Shown here piece after piece: positions 43,809-54,934 of a DNA stretch of 64,000 nt (position 1 is its first letter; each line of letters begins with the position of its first letter). The notes under the pieces are model-generated. The model had not been told where the DNA came from. It made no database searches and was given only the letters and a program-made list of their open reading frames with translations. Origin of the DNA: Rhodococcus sp. ARC_M5 (GTDB taxonomy: Bacteria; Actinomycetota; Actinomycetes; Mycobacteriales; Mycobacteriaceae). Made by a program: the position numbers and the translations under genes. The DNA lies in NCBI RefSeq assembly GCF_022810405.1, contig NZ_JALGQE010000009.1:124001-188000 (forward strand). The letters run 5' to 3'.

Positions 43809-44434
43809 CTTCTGTGGTGTTGCTCGATTACGGCTCGGGCAATCTGCACTCGGCGAAGAGGGCACTCGCCCGGGTCGGTGCCGACGTGACCGTGACCTCG
43901 GACTTCGACGAGGCCCTGAATGCAGAAGCACTGGTCGTTCCCGGTGTCGGAGCGTTCGCCGCCTGCATGGAAGGTCTGCTGGCGGTGAAGGGCGACCGCA
44001 TCATCGGTCGACGTCTGGCCGGCGGACGACCCGTGCTGGGCATCTGTGTCGGGATGCAGATCCTGTTCGATCGCGGGGTCGAGTTCGGTGTCGAGGCGAA
44101 CGGGTGTGGGGAGTGGCCGGGAACGGTCGAGCGGCTGCAGGCCGAGGTGCTGCCGCACATGGGGTGGAACACCGTCGAGGCCCCGGAGAAGAGCGTGCTG
44201 TTCGACGGCATCGATCCCGAGACCCGGTTCTACTTCGTCCACTCCTACGCCGCACAACAGTGGGAACTCGAACCCAGCGACACCATCGCCGCCCCATTGC
44301 TCACCTGGGCCGACCACGGCGGACGGTTCCTCGCCGCGGTCGAGAACGGTGCACTCTCGGCCACTCAGTTCCACCCGGAGAAGTCCGGTGACGCAGGTGC
44401 CGCACTTCTGGAGAACTGGGTTCGATCGGTGTGA
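43805..44434 (+). CDS. hisH: imidazole glycerol phosphate synthase, glutaminase subunit
   Basis: Glutamine amidotransferase subunit that supplies ammonia to HisF. The 209-residue class I domain has nucleophile Cys in [11 protein letters not shown] and the His in [16 protein letters not shown] near the N-terminus is typical. Overlaps the MFS gene (ATGA) and the next small gene (GTGA). Confidence 0.97.
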   Translation: MTSVVLLDYGSGNLHSAKRALARVGADVTVTSDFDEALNAEALVVPGVGAFAACMEGLLAVKGDRIIGRRLAGGRPVLGICVGMQILFDRGVEFGVEANGCGEWPGTVERLQAEVLPHMGWNTVEAPEKSVLFDGIDPETRFYFVHSYAAQQWELEPSDTIAAPLLTWADHGGRFLAAVENGALSATQFHPEKSGDAGAALLENWVRSV

Positions 44435-44646
44435 GCGACCGCGAGTTCTCGCTCGGCCGGTTGGCTTTCAAGGCGTTGGGCGCGGCCGTGGTCGTGCTGG
44501 CCCTCGCCACGGCTGCAATAGCACTTCTGCGCCCGAGCGCCGGGGTGGCCCTGATCATCGCGTTGGCCGGTGTGATCGGAGCGATCGCGGCAATGGGAGT
44601 TGTGTCCACTCGCATCACGCGCCGGGAACTCGGCCCGGAGGATTGA
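44431..44646 (+). CDS. small membrane protein in the his operon
   Basis: A 71-residue protein with two hydrophobic segments (about residues 15-34 and 37-58) and a charged C-terminus ([11 protein letters not shown]). The GTG start overlaps the hisH stop by 4 bases, implying co-translation. No family recognised. Confidence 0.75.
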   Translation: MSDREFSLGRLAFKALGAAVVVLALATAAIALLRPSAGVALIIALAGVIGAIAAMGVVSTRITRRELGPED

Positions 44647-44651
44647 CCCGC

Positions 44652-44707
44652 CGTTCCTGCAGGCTCCACTCCCAGATCGATGGGTCGTTCCCGCAGGCTC
44701 CACTCCC
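44652..44707. repeat. 22-base direct repeat between his genes
   Basis: cgttcctgcaggctccactc (44652 onward, with two further C) and its near copy at 44686-44707 differ at one base. They fill most of the 110-base gap before priA. A related reverse-orientation sequence occurs near 48555-48579. Confidence 0.8.
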
Positions 44708-44756
44708 GGCGACCCGTTTTGAGTTCACGCCCGCTCGGCCCGTAGCATAACCGCAC

Positions 44757-45491
44757 GTGAGCCTGGTCTTATTGCCTGCTGTCGATGTCGCAGGCGGCGA
44801 AGCTGTCCGTCTCGTTCAAGGAGAAGCAGGAAGCGAAACGAAGTACGGGTCGCCTCGCGATGCCGCCCTCGCGTGGCAGAACGACGGAGCCGAGTGGGTG
44901 CATCTCGTGGACCTCGATGCTGCGTTCGGACGCGGATCCAACCGCGAGCTTCTGGCGTCGGTCGTCGGCGAGCTCGATGTCAAGGTGGAGCTCTCGGGCG
45001 GAATTCGTGACGACGAGTCGCTGCGCGCTGCACTCGCGACCGGGTGCGCGCGAGTCAATCTCGGCACCGCAGCCCTCGAGGATCCGCAGTGGTGCTCCCG
45101 CGCGATCGGCGAGTTCGGTGATCGCGTCGCCGTCGGTCTGGACGTGTTGATCGTGGACGGAGCACCGCGTTTGCGCGGGCGCGGCTGGGTCAGTGACGGC
45201 GGCGACCTGTGGGAGGTTCTCGAGCGGCTCGAGCGCGACGGGTGTTCGCGCTACGTGGTCACCGATGTCACCAAGGACGGCACGTTGACCGGGCCCAACC
45301 TGGAACTGCTCGCCGACGTCTGTGCCAAGACGGACAAGCCGGTCATCGCGTCGGGCGGCGTGTCCACGATTGCGGATCTGGAAGCGATCGCCGGACTGGT
45401 CGACCGCGGTGTCGAAGGTTCCATTGTCGGAAAGGCCCTGTACGCGGGACGTTTCACGCTTCCAGACGCCCTCGCTGCGGTGTCTCGGTAA
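44757..45491 (+). CDS. priA: bifunctional HisA/TrpF isomerase PriA
   Basis: Beta/alpha-barrel isomerase, 244 residues, acting on ProFAR in histidine synthesis and, in actinobacteria, also on phosphoribosylanthranilate. The catalytic Asp are in [15 protein letters not shown] and [15 protein letters not shown], and the [10 protein letters not shown] loop matches PriA. No separate trpF is present in the trp operon nearby, supporting the dual role. Start is the GTG at 44757. Confidence 0.94.
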   Translation: MSLVLLPAVDVAGGEAVRLVQGEAGSETKYGSPRDAALAWQNDGAEWVHLVDLDAAFGRGSNRELLASVVGELDVKVELSGGIRDDESLRAALATGCARVNLGTAALEDPQWCSRAIGEFGDRVAVGLDVLIVDGAPRLRGRGWVSDGGDLWEVLERLERDGCSRYVVTDVTKDGTLTGPNLELLADVCAKTDKPVIASGGVSTIADLEAIAGLVDRGVEGSIVGKALYAGRFTLPDALAAVSR

Positions 45492-45498
45492 CCCAGGA

Positions 45499-46329
45499 AT
45501 GACCCTTCCCGAGGAACCGACTCGTCTACTGGAGATCGCCGGTGGTCTGCTCGACGGCATCCACGATCGGTTCGTCGCGGGCGTCGGCGCACCGAGCGCA
45601 GTGCAGAAGGGCCCCGATGATTTTGCCACCGCTGTGGACCTCGAACTCGAGCGTCGGCTCGGTGCGGAATTGCACGAGGCCACCGGAATCGCCGTTCACG
45701 GTGAGGAGTTCGGAGGACCGGACCTGAACTCCGGACTCGTCTGGGTGCTCGACCCGATCGACGGCACCTTCAACTACTCGTCGGGATTGCCCTCGGCCGG
45801 AACGTTGTTGGCGCTGCTCGACGACGGTGAGCCGGTCCTCGGACTCACCTGGCTGCCCCTGGTGGATCAGCGTTTCGCCGCTGTGGCAGGCGGTCCGCTG
45901 TTGCTCAACGGCGTCGCGCTTCCGGCGCTGCAGCCGAAGATGTTGCGTGAATCCATGATCGGGTTCGGTGCGTTCAACGTCGCCAGTCGCGGTTCGCTGC
46001 CGGGTCGGTTCCGATTCCGTATTCTCGAAGAGTTGTCGATGCACTCCTCACGACTGCGGATGCACGGTGCAACCGGAGTCGATCTGGCCTACACGGCCAG
46101 CGGAGTTCTCGGCGGCGCGGTGGTGTTCGGTCACCGTGCCTGGGACAACGCGGCAGGCGCACTGCTGGTGCGCGCGGCGGGCGGAATCGTCACCGATCTG
46201 ACGGGCGAACCGTGGACCGTCGATTCGCCGTCCGTGCTGGCAGCCGGGCCGGGAGTGCACGACGAGTTGCTGAAGGTGATCACCGAACTCGGTGATCCCG
46301 TCGACTACCTGGAAGGACCTGGGCGATGA
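45499..46329 (+). CDS. impA: inositol monophosphatase family protein ImpA
   Basis: A 276-residue metal-dependent phosphatase. HGEEFGG provides the Glu ligand, [15 protein letters not shown] the central Asp motif, and [19 protein letters not shown] the C-terminal motif. In actinobacteria this gene sits between hisA and hisF and may serve as histidinol-phosphate phosphatase or inositol phosphatase; sequence alone does not decide. ATG at 45499 with AGGA upstream; stop overlaps hisF as ATGA. Confidence 0.93.
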   Translation: MTLPEEPTRLLEIAGGLLDGIHDRFVAGVGAPSAVQKGPDDFATAVDLELERRLGAELHEATGIAVHGEEFGGPDLNSGLVWVLDPIDGTFNYSSGLPSAGTLLALLDDGEPVLGLTWLPLVDQRFAAVAGGPLLLNGVALPALQPKMLRESMIGFGAFNVASRGSLPGRFRFRILEELSMHSSRLRMHGATGVDLAYTASGVLGGAVVFGHRAWDNAAGALLVRAAGGIVTDLTGEPWTVDSPSVLAAGPGVHDELLKVITELGDPVDYLEGPGR

Positions 46330-47099
46330 GCGTCGCGGTCAGAGTGATTCCGTGCCTCGACGTCGACGCCGGGCGCGTCGTCAAGGGAGTGAACTTCGAA
46401 AACCTCCGCGACGCAGGCGATCCGGTGGAGCTTGCGGCCGCCTACGACGCGCAGGGTGCCGACGAACTGACCTTCCTCGACGTCACCGCGTCGACGTCGG
46501 ACCGAGGCACGATGCTCGACGTCGTCAGCCGCACCGCCGAGCAGGTGTTCATCCCGCTCACCGTCGGCGGGGGAGTGCGCACCGTCGCCGATGTGGATCG
46601 ACTGTTGCGAGCCGGTGCGGACAAGGTCAGTGTCAACACCGCTGCGATCGCCCGGCCGGAGTTGCTGCGCGAGCTCAGCGAACGGTTCGGCTCACAGTGC
46701 ATCGTGCTCTCGGTCGACGCCAGAACAGTTCCCGACGGACAGCAGGACACCCCGTCGGGATGGGAGGTCACCACTCACGGTGGCAAACGTGGCACCGGCA
46801 TCGACGCGGTCGAATGGGCGGTTCGTGGTGCAGAGCTGGGTGTCGGGGAGATCCTGCTCAACTCGATGGATGCCGACGGAACGAAAGCCGGATTCGATCT
46901 ACCGATGATCGCTGCCGTGCGGTCTGCGGTGCACGTGCCGGTGATTGCCAGCGGTGGAGCAGGCGTCGTGGAGCATTTTCCGCCTGCTGTTCAGGCGGGT
47001 GCCGACGCCGTCCTCGCCGCGAGTGTCTTCCATTTCGGAGATCTCACCATCGGCCAGGTCAAAGATGCGATGCGCGCCGAACGCATCGTCGTCCGATAG
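46326..47099 (+). CDS. hisF: imidazole glycerol phosphate synthase, cyclase subunit
   Basis: Barrel subunit that forms IGP and AICAR with ammonia from HisH. The 257-residue protein shows [20 protein letters not shown] (catalytic Asp), LSVDART (second catalytic Asp), [17 protein letters not shown] and [11 protein letters not shown]. Starts by ATGA overlap on impA. Confidence 0.97.
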   Translation: MSVAVRVIPCLDVDAGRVVKGVNFENLRDAGDPVELAAAYDAQGADELTFLDVTASTSDRGTMLDVVSRTAEQVFIPLTVGGGVRTVADVDRLLRAGADKVSVNTAAIARPELLRELSERFGSQCIVLSVDARTVPDGQQDTPSGWEVTTHGGKRGTGIDAVEWAVRGAELGVGEILLNSMDADGTKAGFDLPMIAAVRSAVHVPVIASGGAGVVEHFPPAVQAGADAVLAASVFHFGDLTIGQVKDAMRAERIVVR

Positions 47100-47114
47100 C
47101 GAAAAGGATCAGCG

Positions 47115-47468
47115 ATGACACTCGACCCGACGCTGTCCGCGCGTCTCAAGCGCAACGAGGCCGGACTGTTCAGCGCCGTCGTGCAGGAACGGTCGACCGG
47201 TCAGGTGCTCATGGTCGCCTGGATGGACGATGAGGCGCTCTCCCGAACTCTCGAAACCCGCAAGGGCACATACTATTCCAGGTCCAGGCAGCAGTACTGG
47301 GTCAAGGGCGAGACGTCGGGTCACACGCAGTACGTGCACGAGGTTCGGCTCGACTGCGACGGTGACACCGTGCTCTTGGTCGTCGACCAGGTCGGCGCGG
47401 CCTGCCACACCGGCGCTCACACCTGCTTCGATACCGACGTCCTGTTGAGCCCCGACGCTCAGGCGTGA
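47115..47468 (+). CDS. hisI: phosphoribosyl-AMP cyclohydrolase
   Basis: Zinc/magnesium enzyme opening the purine ring of PR-AMP, 117 residues without a fused HisE domain. [37 protein letters not shown], and the Cys/Asp metal site LDCDGD...CHTGAHTCF are visible. ATG at 47115 has AAAAGGA upstream. It is the last his gene here; its end overlaps the convergent MarR gene by 10 bases. Confidence 0.97.
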   Translation: MTLDPTLSARLKRNEAGLFSAVVQERSTGQVLMVAWMDDEALSRTLETRKGTYYSRSRQQYWVKGETSGHTQYVHEVRLDCDGDTVLLVVDQVGAACHTGAHTCFDTDVLLSPDAQA

Positions 47469-47965
47469 CCGGTTCCGGCCGCGATTCCCTTGTCCAACTG
47501 GGCCAGTAGAGTCGAACTCAGGGTCCCGAGCTGCTCGACCTCCGCGTCGGACAGACCCTCGAACACCAGCGACTGCACCGTGCCGACGTGACCGGGTGCC
47601 GCTTCCACGACCTTGGCCATGCCTGCGTCGGTCAGCACAGCGTAGGAACCGCGGCTACCCGGGATCGACTCGCGCTCGACCCACCCGGCCTTCTCGAGCT
47701 TGGTCACCACGTGTGACAGGCGCGAGAGCGAGGCATTGGCGTACTCGGCCAGATCGCGGAGCTGGATCCGTCGCTGTGGATTCTCGCTGACCGTCGCGAG
47801 GACGAAGTAGTCGAAGTGGGTCAGCTGCGCATCGCGCTGCAGCTGAGCGTCCAACGCTGCCGGAAGTCGAGTGACCAGAGCGACGAGCGATCGCCAGGCC
47901 TCCTGCTGACTCTCGGTGAGCCAACGGGGATCCACCGTGTGTTGCGGTGTCGCCGACGTATCCAT
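47459..47965 (-). CDS. MarR family transcriptional regulator
   Basis: A 168-residue winged-helix regulator. The DNA-binding region is at about residues 50-115 ([58 protein letters not shown]). Target unknown. The ATG at 47965 starts the family-like part; the longer frame upstream overlaps the bcp gene. A CAAGTTAGTTG stretch just upstream could be a half-palindromic site. Confidence 0.92.
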   Translation of the reverse strand: MDTSATPQHTVDPRWLTESQQEAWRSLVALVTRLPAALDAQLQRDAQLTHFDYFVLATVSENPQRRIQLRDLAEYANASLSRLSHVVTKLEKAGWVERESIPGSRGSYAVLTDAGMAKVVEAAPGHVGTVQSLVFEGLSDAEVEQLGTLSSTLLAQLDKGIAAGTGHA

Positions 47966-48053
47966 CGCGGGGAACCTCTCGATCAAGTTAGTTGTTGCCT
48001 GCACATGATGCCTCGAGGTTCCCCCCACCCGAGGCATCGCGTCGGACAGTGCT

Positions 48054-48515
48054 CTAGGTGCGATGTGCCCGCAGGTACTCCAGAGCCTTGTCCGCATGGG
48101 CTTCGAACCGTACTTCGCTGGAGAAGGTCTCGAGGACCTTCCGGTCGGTGCCGATGACGAACGTCGCGCGCTTGACCGGGGACAGCTTGGCCAGCAGCCC
48201 GCGCTTGACGCCGAACGCGGTGGCGACGGTGCCGTCCTCGTCGGAGAGCAGCGGGTAGTCGAAGGACTTGGAGGCGGCGAACTCGGCCTGCTTGGCGACG
48301 GCATCGGCGCTGATGCCTACTCGGGTGGCTCCGACCTCGGCGAACTCCGAGGCGAGGTCCCGAAAATGGCACGCTTCGGCGGTGCAACCGGGGGTGAAGG
48401 CGGCGGGGTAGAAGAACAGCACTATCGGACCGTTCGACAGCAAGTCGGTCAGAGTTCGGGTCTCACCGGTCTGGTCCGGCAGGGAAAAATCGGGAACGAG
48501 CTCGCCTGGTTTCAT
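48054..48515 (-). CDS. bcp: peroxiredoxin, Bcp/PrxQ type
   Basis: Thiol peroxidase of 153 residues. The peroxidatic Cys is in [14 protein letters not shown], with the resolving Cys five residues later in the same helix, as in Prx[10 protein letters not shown] and FGVKRG are family segments. It is divergent from trpE with 88 bases between, the same arrangement as bcp and trpE in mycobacteria. Confidence 0.94.
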   Translation of the reverse strand: MKPGELVPDFSLPDQTGETRTLTDLLSNGPIVLFFYPAAFTPGCTAEACHFRDLASEFAEVGATRVGISADAVAKQAEFAASKSFDYPLLSDEDGTVATAFGVKRGLLAKLSPVKRATFVIGTDRKVLETFSSEVRFEAHADKALEYLRAHRT

Positions 48516-48603
48516 GCTCGGCAGGTTACCGCGAGCGACGACCCTGCTGCCGGAGCGGAGCCTGCGGAGTGACCCGTTGTGCCGAACCTGGGAGGATGGA
48601 GCA

Positions 48604-50172
48604 ATGCACGGCGAGACGACCACGGATCCCAGCCCCACTCCCGACACCGAGAACTCGGACTCGACCACCTCGCGTGAGGTGTTCCGGCATCTCGCCGCAG
48701 AGCACCGCGTGGTGCCGGTGACGCGAAAGGTGCTCGCCGACTCCGAGACTCCGCTGTCGGCGTACCGCAAGCTCGGTGCCGACCGACCCGGAACCTTCCT
48801 GCTCGAGTCCGCGCAGAACGGCAGTTCGTGGTCCAGGTGGTCGTTCATCGGTGCAGGCGCCCCGGCGTCGCTCACGGTCATCGACGGTGAGGCCGCATGG
48901 CGCGGCAACGTCCCCGCGGGGGTGCCGAGCGGGGGCGATCCTCTCGAAGTGCTGGCGCGGACATTGGAGCTGCTGCACTCGGAGCGGCTGCCCGGTCTGC
49001 CCCCGTTGACCGGCGGCATGGTGGGCTATCTGGGATACGACTCGGTGCGGCGCATCGAGAAGCTGCCCGAGCACGCGCAGGACGACCTCGGTGTGCCCGA
49101 GATGGTCATGCTGCTCGCGACCGATCTCGCGGCCGTCGACCACCACGAGGGCGCGATCACCCTGATCGCGAACGCGGTGAACTGGAACGGCACCGACGAG
49201 CACGTCGACGAGGCGTACGACGACGCGGTGCGTCGTCTGGATCGGATGTGTGCGGACCTTTCGAAGCCCGCCGACTCCACCGTTTCCACCGTGTCCAAGC
49301 CTGCGCCGCAGTTCCGCAGACAGCGTACGTCCGAGGGCTTCGGTGCCGACGTCGCTCGCCTGGTGGAGGAGATCGAAGCAGGTGAGGCGTTCCAGGTGGT
49401 GCTCTCACAGCGCTTCGAGATGGACACCGATGCATCACCCCTCGACGTCTACCGAATGCTGCGAGCGTCCAATCCCAGCCCGTACATGTATCTGATGCAC
49501 GTACCGGGGGAGAACGACGAGACGGCTTTCTCCATCGTCGGATCGAGCCCCGAGGCACTGGTGACGGTGGTCGACGGTCTCGCAACCACACATCCGATCG
49601 CGGGAACCCGCTGGCGCGGCACGTCCGAGGAAGAGGACGTGCTGCTCGAGAAGGACCTGCTGGCCGACGAGAAGGAGAACGCCGAGCACCTGATGCTCGT
49701 CGATCTGGGCCGAAACGATCTCGGACGCGTCTGTGCTCCCGGCACGGTGCGAGTGAGCGACTACCGCCACATCGAGCGCTACAGCCACGTCATGCATCTG
49801 GTGTCGACGGTCACCGGACGGTTGGCCGAGGGCAAGCGCGCCCTCGACGCGGTCAAGGCCTGTTTCCCGGCAGGCACCCTGTCCGGGGCACCGAAGGTGC
49901 GCGCGATGGAACTGATCGACGAGCTGGAGCCGACGCGACGCGGCATCTACGGCGGCATCGTCGGCTATCTCGATTTCGCGGGGGACGCCGACACTGCCAT
50001 CTCGATTCGCACCGCTCTGATCAAGGACGGCACCGCATACGTTCAGGCCGGGGCAGGCGTCGTGGCCGACTCCGTTGCGGAATACGAGGACGACGAGGCA
50101 CGGAACAAGGCAATGGCGGTGCTGGGAGCCGTCGCCGCTGCGGAGTCGCTCCGTGAGGTGGGTGGCCGATGA
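48604..50172 (+). CDS. trpE: anthranilate synthase component I
   Basis: Chorismate-using subunit of the first tryptophan step, 522 residues. The LLES feedback motif ([11 protein letters not shown]) is present, so tryptophan inhibition is expected. The catalytic half contains [40 protein letters not shown] and [20 protein letters not shown]. The ATG at 48604 has GGGAGGA upstream. No trpG is in the cluster, so the glutaminase partner must be elsewhere. No Trp-rich leader peptide is seen in the 88-base upstream gap. Confidence 0.97.
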   Translation: MHGETTTDPSPTPDTENSDSTTSREVFRHLAAEHRVVPVTRKVLADSETPLSAYRKLGADRPGTFLLESAQNGSSWSRWSFIGAGAPASLTVIDGEAAWRGNVPAGVPSGGDPLEVLARTLELLHSERLPGLPPLTGGMVGYLGYDSVRRIEKLPEHAQDDLGVPEMVMLLATDLAAVDHHEGAITLIANAVNWNGTDEHVDEAYDDAVRRLDRMCADLSKPADSTVSTVSKPAPQFRRQRTSEGFGADVARLVEEIEAGEAFQVVLSQRFEMDTDASPLDVYRMLRASNPSPYMYLMHVPGENDETAFSIVGSSPEALVTVVDGLATTHPIAGTRWRGTSEEEDVLLEKDLLADEKENAEHLMLVDLGRNDLGRVCAPGTVRVSDYRHIERYSHVMHLVSTVTGRLAEGKRALDAVKACFPAGTLSGAPKVRAMELIDELEPTRRGIYGGIVGYLDFAGDADTAISIRTALIKDGTAYVQAGAGVVADSVAEYEDDEARNKAMAVLGAVAAAESLREVGGR

Positions 50173-50834
50173 CCGAGCGATCCGGTCGCCGCGGGTCTGC
50201 CGCGCTACCCGTCGCCCTCCTGGTCGTTGCTGCGGCGTGCCTGTGGGGCGCGTCGAGAATGACATGGGTTCGGGTGACATCCTTCGACGGTCTCGGAGAG
50301 AGCCGAACCGACGAGCTTCTCGGCAGCACCTGGGCTGCTGCCACGACGCCACTGGCACTGGTGTTGGTAGCGGCGATCGCAGCGTCCTTCGCGGTGCGGG
50401 GGTGGGCTTCTCGGGTGCTCGCCCTGCTGATCGCCGTGGTGGCCGTGGCGGCGGCAATTCCGGCCGTTCGACTGCTCACTGCCGGGGCATCCGACGCGGA
50501 GTCCGCGGCGCTCGCAGAGCTTCCTGCACGCGCGCAGGTCTCGATGACGGACGTCTCGGTCCTGCCGGCGATCGTCACCCTCGTCGGTGCGGTCTGCGCC
50601 CTCGCTGCGGCAGTGGTGTCGATTCGGAAAACATTTGCCCCGCAGGTACTCTCGTCCAAGTACGACGCCCCGGCGGTGCGTCGCGACGAGGTCGCTCGGC
50701 GTGCGCGCACCACGGCATCCGGTGCCGGCGCGCAGGACGAGGGGGAGGACCTCACCGAGCGCATGATGTGGGACGCGCTCGACGCCGGTGAAGACCCTAC
50801 CGACGAGTCCGGTACCCGGCGTTCGTCGGATTGA
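50169..50834 (+). CDS. Trp biosynthesis-associated membrane protein (TIGR02234 type)
   Basis: A 221-residue membrane protein with four hydrophobic segments (about residues 12-28, 57-74, 81-102, 130-152) and a long polar, acidic C-terminal tail. It starts by ATGA overlap on trpE and precedes trpC, exactly the location of this actinobacterial family. Function is unknown; coupling suggests a role tied to tryptophan synthesis. Confidence 0.9.
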   Translation: MTERSGRRGSAALPVALLVVAAACLWGASRMTWVRVTSFDGLGESRTDELLGSTWAAATTPLALVLVAAIAASFAVRGWASRVLALLIAVVAVAAAIPAVRLLTAGASDAESAALAELPARAQVSMTDVSVLPAIVTLVGAVCALAAAVVSIRKTFAPQVLSSKYDAPAVRRDEVARRARTTASGAGAQDEGEDLTERMMWDALDAGEDPTDESGTRRSSD

Positions 50835-50913
50835 AACGGACCTCTACGCTAGATCCGACCCCGATGAGATTCCTCACATCGGACGTCGACGCTCAGAAAG
50901 GACTGGGGGCACC

Positions 50914-51723
50914 ATGACTGTTCTCGACTCGATTCTCGACGGTGTACGAGCCGACGTGGCCGCGCGTGAATCGGTGGTCGATTTCGCCGCCGTGAAAGCA
51001 GCAGCGAAGGCAGCCCCGGCCCCTCTCGATGCGGCGGCTGCGCTGCGCGAGGACGGCATCGGCGTCATCGCCGAAGTGAAGCGGGCCAGCCCGTCCAAGG
51101 GTGCGTTGGCCGACATCGGCGATCCGGCCGTTCTTGCCCGCGCGTACGAGCAGGGCGGCGCTCGCATCATCAGCGTTCTCACCGAGGAGCGTCGGTTCCG
51201 CGGGTCTCTCGCAGACCTCGACGCCGTCCGGGCCGCCGTCTCGATTCCCGTGCTGCGCAAGGACTTCATCGTCGGTCCGTACCAGATTCACGAGGCTCGG
51301 GCGCACGGTGCCGATGTCATCCTGCTGATCGTCGCGGCGCTCGAGCAGGACGCGTTGACGTCGTTGCTCGACCGCACCGAGTCGCTGGGTATGACGGCGC
51401 TGGTCGAGGTGCACACCGAGGCCGAGGCGGATCGCGCCCTCGAGGCCGGTGCCAGCGTCATCGGCATCAACGCCCGCAATCTCAAGACACTCGAGATCGA
51501 TCGTGACAGCTTCGGCCGTATCGCGCCCGGGTTGCCCAGCGAGATCATTCGCATCGCGGAGTCCGGAGTGCGGGGCACAGCAGATCTGCTCGCTTACGCC
51601 GGTGCCGGTGCCGACGCGGTACTCGTCGGCGAGGGCTTGGTCACTGCAGGCGATCCGCGCACGGCCGTCTCGGACCTGGTGACGGCGGGAACGCATCCTT
51701 CGTGCCCCAAGCCCGCGCGCTGA
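50914..51723 (+). CDS. trpC: indole-3-glycerol phosphate synthase
   Basis: Beta/alpha-barrel enzyme, 269 residues, closing the indole ring. [14 protein letters not shown] contains the catalytic Glu and Lys, [17 protein letters not shown] the second Lys, [10 protein letters not shown] the Asn, and IAESGVRG the phosphate site. ATG at 50914; the 79-base gap upstream contains AAAGGA. Confidence 0.97.
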   Translation: MTVLDSILDGVRADVAARESVVDFAAVKAAAKAAPAPLDAAAALREDGIGVIAEVKRASPSKGALADIGDPAVLARAYEQGGARIISVLTEERRFRGSLADLDAVRAAVSIPVLRKDFIVGPYQIHEARAHGADVILLIVAALEQDALTSLLDRTESLGMTALVEVHTEAEADRALEAGASVIGINARNLKTLEIDRDSFGRIAPGLPSEIIRIAESGVRGTADLLAYAGAGADAVLVGEGLVTAGDPRTAVSDLVTAGTHPSCPKPAR

Positions 51724-51777
51724 CCCAGCACCAGACCCGAGCGCGGCGACGGTCCGCCGTTGGGGCACACTGGACCG

Positions 51778-53115
51778 GTGAGCACCAGCAATTCTTCTTC
51801 CATCACGGACGCCCCAGCGGCAGTCCGTTTCAAGGGCGCTGATCTGCCGCAGAGCAGCATCGGCCTCACCGATCGCAGCGCGCACGAGCCCGATGTCGGC
51901 GGCCATTTCGGTGTCTACGGCGGCAGATTCGTGCCCGAGGCATTGATGGGTGTGATCGAGGAAGTCACCGCCGAGTACGAGAAGGTGCGCAGCGACAACG
52001 AGTTCCTCGGCGAACTCGACCGACTGCAGCGTGATTACACCGGGCGCCCCTCGCCGGTCTTCGAGGCGACGCGGTTGTCCGAGCATGCCGGTGGCGCTCG
52101 GATCCTGCTCAAGCGAGAAGACCTGAATCACACCGGTTCTCACAAGATCAACAACGTGCTCGGGCAAGTTCTGCTCGCGAAGCGAATGGGCAAGACTCGT
52201 GTCATCGCGGAGACCGGTGCCGGTCAGCACGGCGTCGCGACCGCCACGGCCTGTGCTCTGATGGGTCTCGATTGCGTCGTCTACATGGGTGAGGTCGACA
52301 CCGAGCGTCAGGCCCTCAACGTCGCCCGGATGCGTTTGCTCGGGTCGGAAGTCGTCGCAGTGAAGTCCGGTTCACGCACGCTCAAGGACGCCATCAACGA
52401 GGCGCTGCGCGACTGGGTCACCAACGCGGACAACACGTACTACTGCTTCGGCACCGTCGCCGGGCCCCACCCGTTCCCGGTCATGGTGCGCGATTTCCAG
52501 CGCATCATCGGCCTCGAAGCGCGGCAGCAGGTGCTGGCGTCCGCGGGCAGGTTGCCCGACGCCATCGCTGCCTGCGTCGGTGGTGGCTCCAACGCAATCG
52601 GCATCTTCCATGCCTTCATCGACGACGCCGACGTGCGACTGATCGGTTTCGAGGCGGCAGGCGACGGCGTCGAGACCGGTCGCCATGCGGCGACCATCAG
52701 CGGTGGAACCCCGGGAGCGCTGCACGGCGCGTACTCCTACCTGCTGCAGGACGAGGACGGTCAGACCGTCGACTCCCACTCCATCTCAGCAGGATTGGAC
52801 TACCCGGGCGTGGGTCCGGAGCACTCGTACCTGCACGACATCGGGCGGGCCGAGTATCGCGGAATCACCGATACCGAAGCGATGAACGCCTTCAAGCTGC
52901 TGTGCCGTACCGAGGGCATCATCCCGGCCATCGAGTCCTCGCATGCCATCGCCGGCGCTTTGACCCTCGGGAAGGAATTGGGTGAAGGCGCGATCATTCT
53001 GGTCAACCTGTCCGGCCGTGGCGACAAGGATGTCGATACCGCAGCCGAATGGTTCGGTCTGATCGACGGAGCCGGCGAAGCGAACGTGGACGACGAAGCA
53101 GGTATCAAGCCATGA
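51778..53115 (+). CDS. trpB: tryptophan synthase beta chain
   Basis: PLP enzyme, 445 residues, joining indole with serine. The PLP lysine is in [47 protein letters not shown] and [12 protein letters not shown] are family motifs. The GTG at 51778 was chosen over a slightly longer frame. Overlaps trpA by ATGA, and the products form the alpha2beta2 complex. Confidence 0.97.
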   Translation: MSTSNSSSITDAPAAVRFKGADLPQSSIGLTDRSAHEPDVGGHFGVYGGRFVPEALMGVIEEVTAEYEKVRSDNEFLGELDRLQRDYTGRPSPVFEATRLSEHAGGARILLKREDLNHTGSHKINNVLGQVLLAKRMGKTRVIAETGAGQHGVATATACALMGLDCVVYMGEVDTERQALNVARMRLLGSEVVAVKSGSRTLKDAINEALRDWVTNADNTYYCFGTVAGPHPFPVMVRDFQRIIGLEARQQVLASAGRLPDAIAACVGGGSNAIGIFHAFIDDADVRLIGFEAAGDGVETGRHAATISGGTPGALHGAYSYLLQDEDGQTVDSHSISAGLDYPGVGPEHSYLHDIGRAEYRGITDTEAMNAFKLLCRTEGIIPAIESSHAIAGALTLGKELGEGAIILVNLSGRGDKDVDTAAEWFGLIDGAGEANVDDEAGIKP

Positions 53116-53915
53116 GCAACAACGATTCCCGCCTCTCGGGTACCTTCGCGCAGTGCCGTGCCGACGGCCGCGCGGCACTCGTCGGATACCTCCCCGCCGG
53201 CTTTCCGACGGTGCCGCGATCGGTCGAGGTGTTCAAGACGATGGTCGACGCCGGATGCGACATCGTCGAGGTGGGCATTCCGTATTCCGATCCGGTGATG
53301 GACGGTCCCACGATTCAGGCCGCAGCCGATGTGGCGCTGCGGGCCGGGGCCCGAGTCAAAGACGTCTTCGCCGTCACCGAGCAGGTCGCTGCAGCGGGCG
53401 GAAAAGCGGTCGTCATGACGTACTGGAACCTGGTGCTCAAGTACGGCATCGAAAACTTCGCTCGCGACCTCGCCAACGCGGGTGGGCTCGGAATCATCAC
53501 CCCGGATCTCATTCCCGACGAGGCGAAGGAGTGGATCGAGGTTTCCAACCGCTACGAACTCGACCGAATCTTCCTCGTCGCCCCGTCGTCCACCGAGGAG
53601 CGGCTCGTCAGCACCGTCGAGGCCAGTAGCGGTTTCGTCTACGCGGCCTCGACCATGGGCGTCACCGGTGCCCGCGACGCGGTGTCCTCGATGGCACCCG
53701 CGTTGTCGGCGCGTATCCGCGAACACTCCGACATTCCGATCGGCGTGGGGCTCGGCGTTCGGTCGGGAGCCCAAGCTGCCGAGATCGCGAAGTATGCCGA
53801 TGCGGTCATCGTCGGTTCGGCCCTGGTGACGGCCGTCGACAAGGGACTCGATGCCGTGCGCGACCTGACGACGGAACTCGCCGAGGGTGTCCGTTCCGCT
53901 AACGTAGCGTCGTGA
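53112..53915 (+). CDS. trpA: tryptophan synthase alpha chain
   Basis: Barrel enzyme, 267 residues, releasing indole from indoleglycerol phosphate. The catalytic Glu and Asp are in [31 protein letters not shown] sequence ([14 protein letters not shown]) and GVGLGVRSG (phosphate site) are present. The stop overlaps lgt as GTGA. Confidence 0.97.
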   Translation: MSNNDSRLSGTFAQCRADGRAALVGYLPAGFPTVPRSVEVFKTMVDAGCDIVEVGIPYSDPVMDGPTIQAAADVALRAGARVKDVFAVTEQVAAAGGKAVVMTYWNLVLKYGIENFARDLANAGGLGIITPDLIPDEAKEWIEVSNRYELDRIFLVAPSSTEERLVSTVEASSGFVYAASTMGVTGARDAVSSMAPALSARIREHSDIPIGVGLGVRSGAQAAEIAKYADAVIVGSALVTAVDKGLDAVRDLTTELAEGVRSANVAS

Positions 53916-54934
53916 CTTCGACCGCGATCCTGGCCTACATTCCCAGCCCGCCGCAGGGGGTGTGGCACGTCGGACCGCTGGCTCTGCGGGCCTATGCCCT
54001 GTTCATCATCATCGGCATCGTCGTGGCGGTGGTGTGGGGTGACCGACGCTGGGTGGCCCGAGGTGGAACCAAGGGCACAGTGCTCGACGTCGCAGTCTGG
54101 GCCGTCCCGTTCGGCCTGTTGGGCGGGCGTCTTTACCACGTGGCAACCGACTGGAAGACGTACTTCGGTCCCGGCGGAAACCCGATCGAGGCGTTGTACG
54201 TCTGGAACGGCGGATTGGGGATCTGGGGGGCGGTGTTCCTCGGCGGCGTCGGTGCCTGGATCGCCTGCCGGCGACGCGGAATCCCGTTGCCTGCCTTTGG
54301 TGACGCCGTCGGCCCACCGATTCTGTTGGCCCAGGCGATCGGTCGTATCGGAAATTACTTCAACCAGGAACTGTACGGACGCGCCACCACGCAGCCGTGG
54401 GGTCTGGAGATCTACGAGCGGGTCGACGCCGACGGACGGCTCGATCCACTCAACGGTGTCTCGACCGGGTTCGTGGAACGTGTCGTGCATCCGACCTTCC
54501 TGTACGAGCTGTTGTGGAGTGTCGCGATCGTCGTCCTGCTGGTTCTCGTGGACCGCAAGTACAGGATCGGCCACGGTCGACTGTTCGCGCTGTACGTCGC
54601 CGGATACTGCGCCGGACGGTTCTGGGTGGAACTCATGCGCGACGATTTCGCCACCGAGATCGCCGGGATACGTATCAACAGCTTCACCTCCGCCATCATC
54701 TTCGTGCTGGCGCTGGCCTACGTCGTGGTCGCAACCAAGGGCCGCGAAGAGCCTGCGACATTGAGGTCCAACGACGACGAGGATCGCACGAGCGAGGCGG
54801 CAGCCGAGGGCACGTCTGCGGATGGCTCACCCCGTACATCGGTCCACGACACCACAGACGCAGACGCCGTCGATGCGAAGCCCGTTCAGGCGTCCGACAA
54901 GAAAGCCGAGGAAGAAGGCAGTACGCGTGGTTGA
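53912..54934 (+). CDS. lgt: prolipoprotein diacylglyceryl transferase
   Basis: Inner-membrane enzyme that attaches diacylglycerol to the lipobox Cys of prolipoproteins; 340 residues with about seven membrane segments. The Lgt signature [16 protein letters not shown] is present, along with the LYHVATDW and [10 protein letters not shown] regions. The last 75 residues are a soluble, acidic, Asp/Glu/Ala-rich tail not needed in short homologues. GTGA overlap on trpA links lipoprotein maturation to the trp operon transcript. Confidence 0.97.
   Translation: MTSTAILAYIPSPPQGVWHVGPLALRAYALFIIIGIVVAVVWGDRRWVARGGTKGTVLDVAVWAVPFGLLGGRLYHVATDWKTYFGPGGNPIEALYVWNGGLGIWGAVFLGGVGAWIACRRRGIPLPAFGDAVGPPILLAQAIGRIGNYFNQELYGRATTQPWGLEIYERVDADGRLDPLNGVSTGFVERVVHPTFLYELLWSVAIVVLLVLVDRKYRIGHGRLFALYVAGYCAGRFWVELMRDDFATEIAGIRINSFTSAIIFVLALAYVVVATKGREEPATLRSNDDEDRTSEAAAEGTSADGSPRTSVHDTTDADAVDAKPVQASDKKAEEEGSTRG

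Noticed and set aside
48516..48603. Possible trp attenuator or leader peptide before trpE
   Set aside because: The 88-base gap has no short frame with tandem Trp codons and no terminator/antiterminator pair that I can see.
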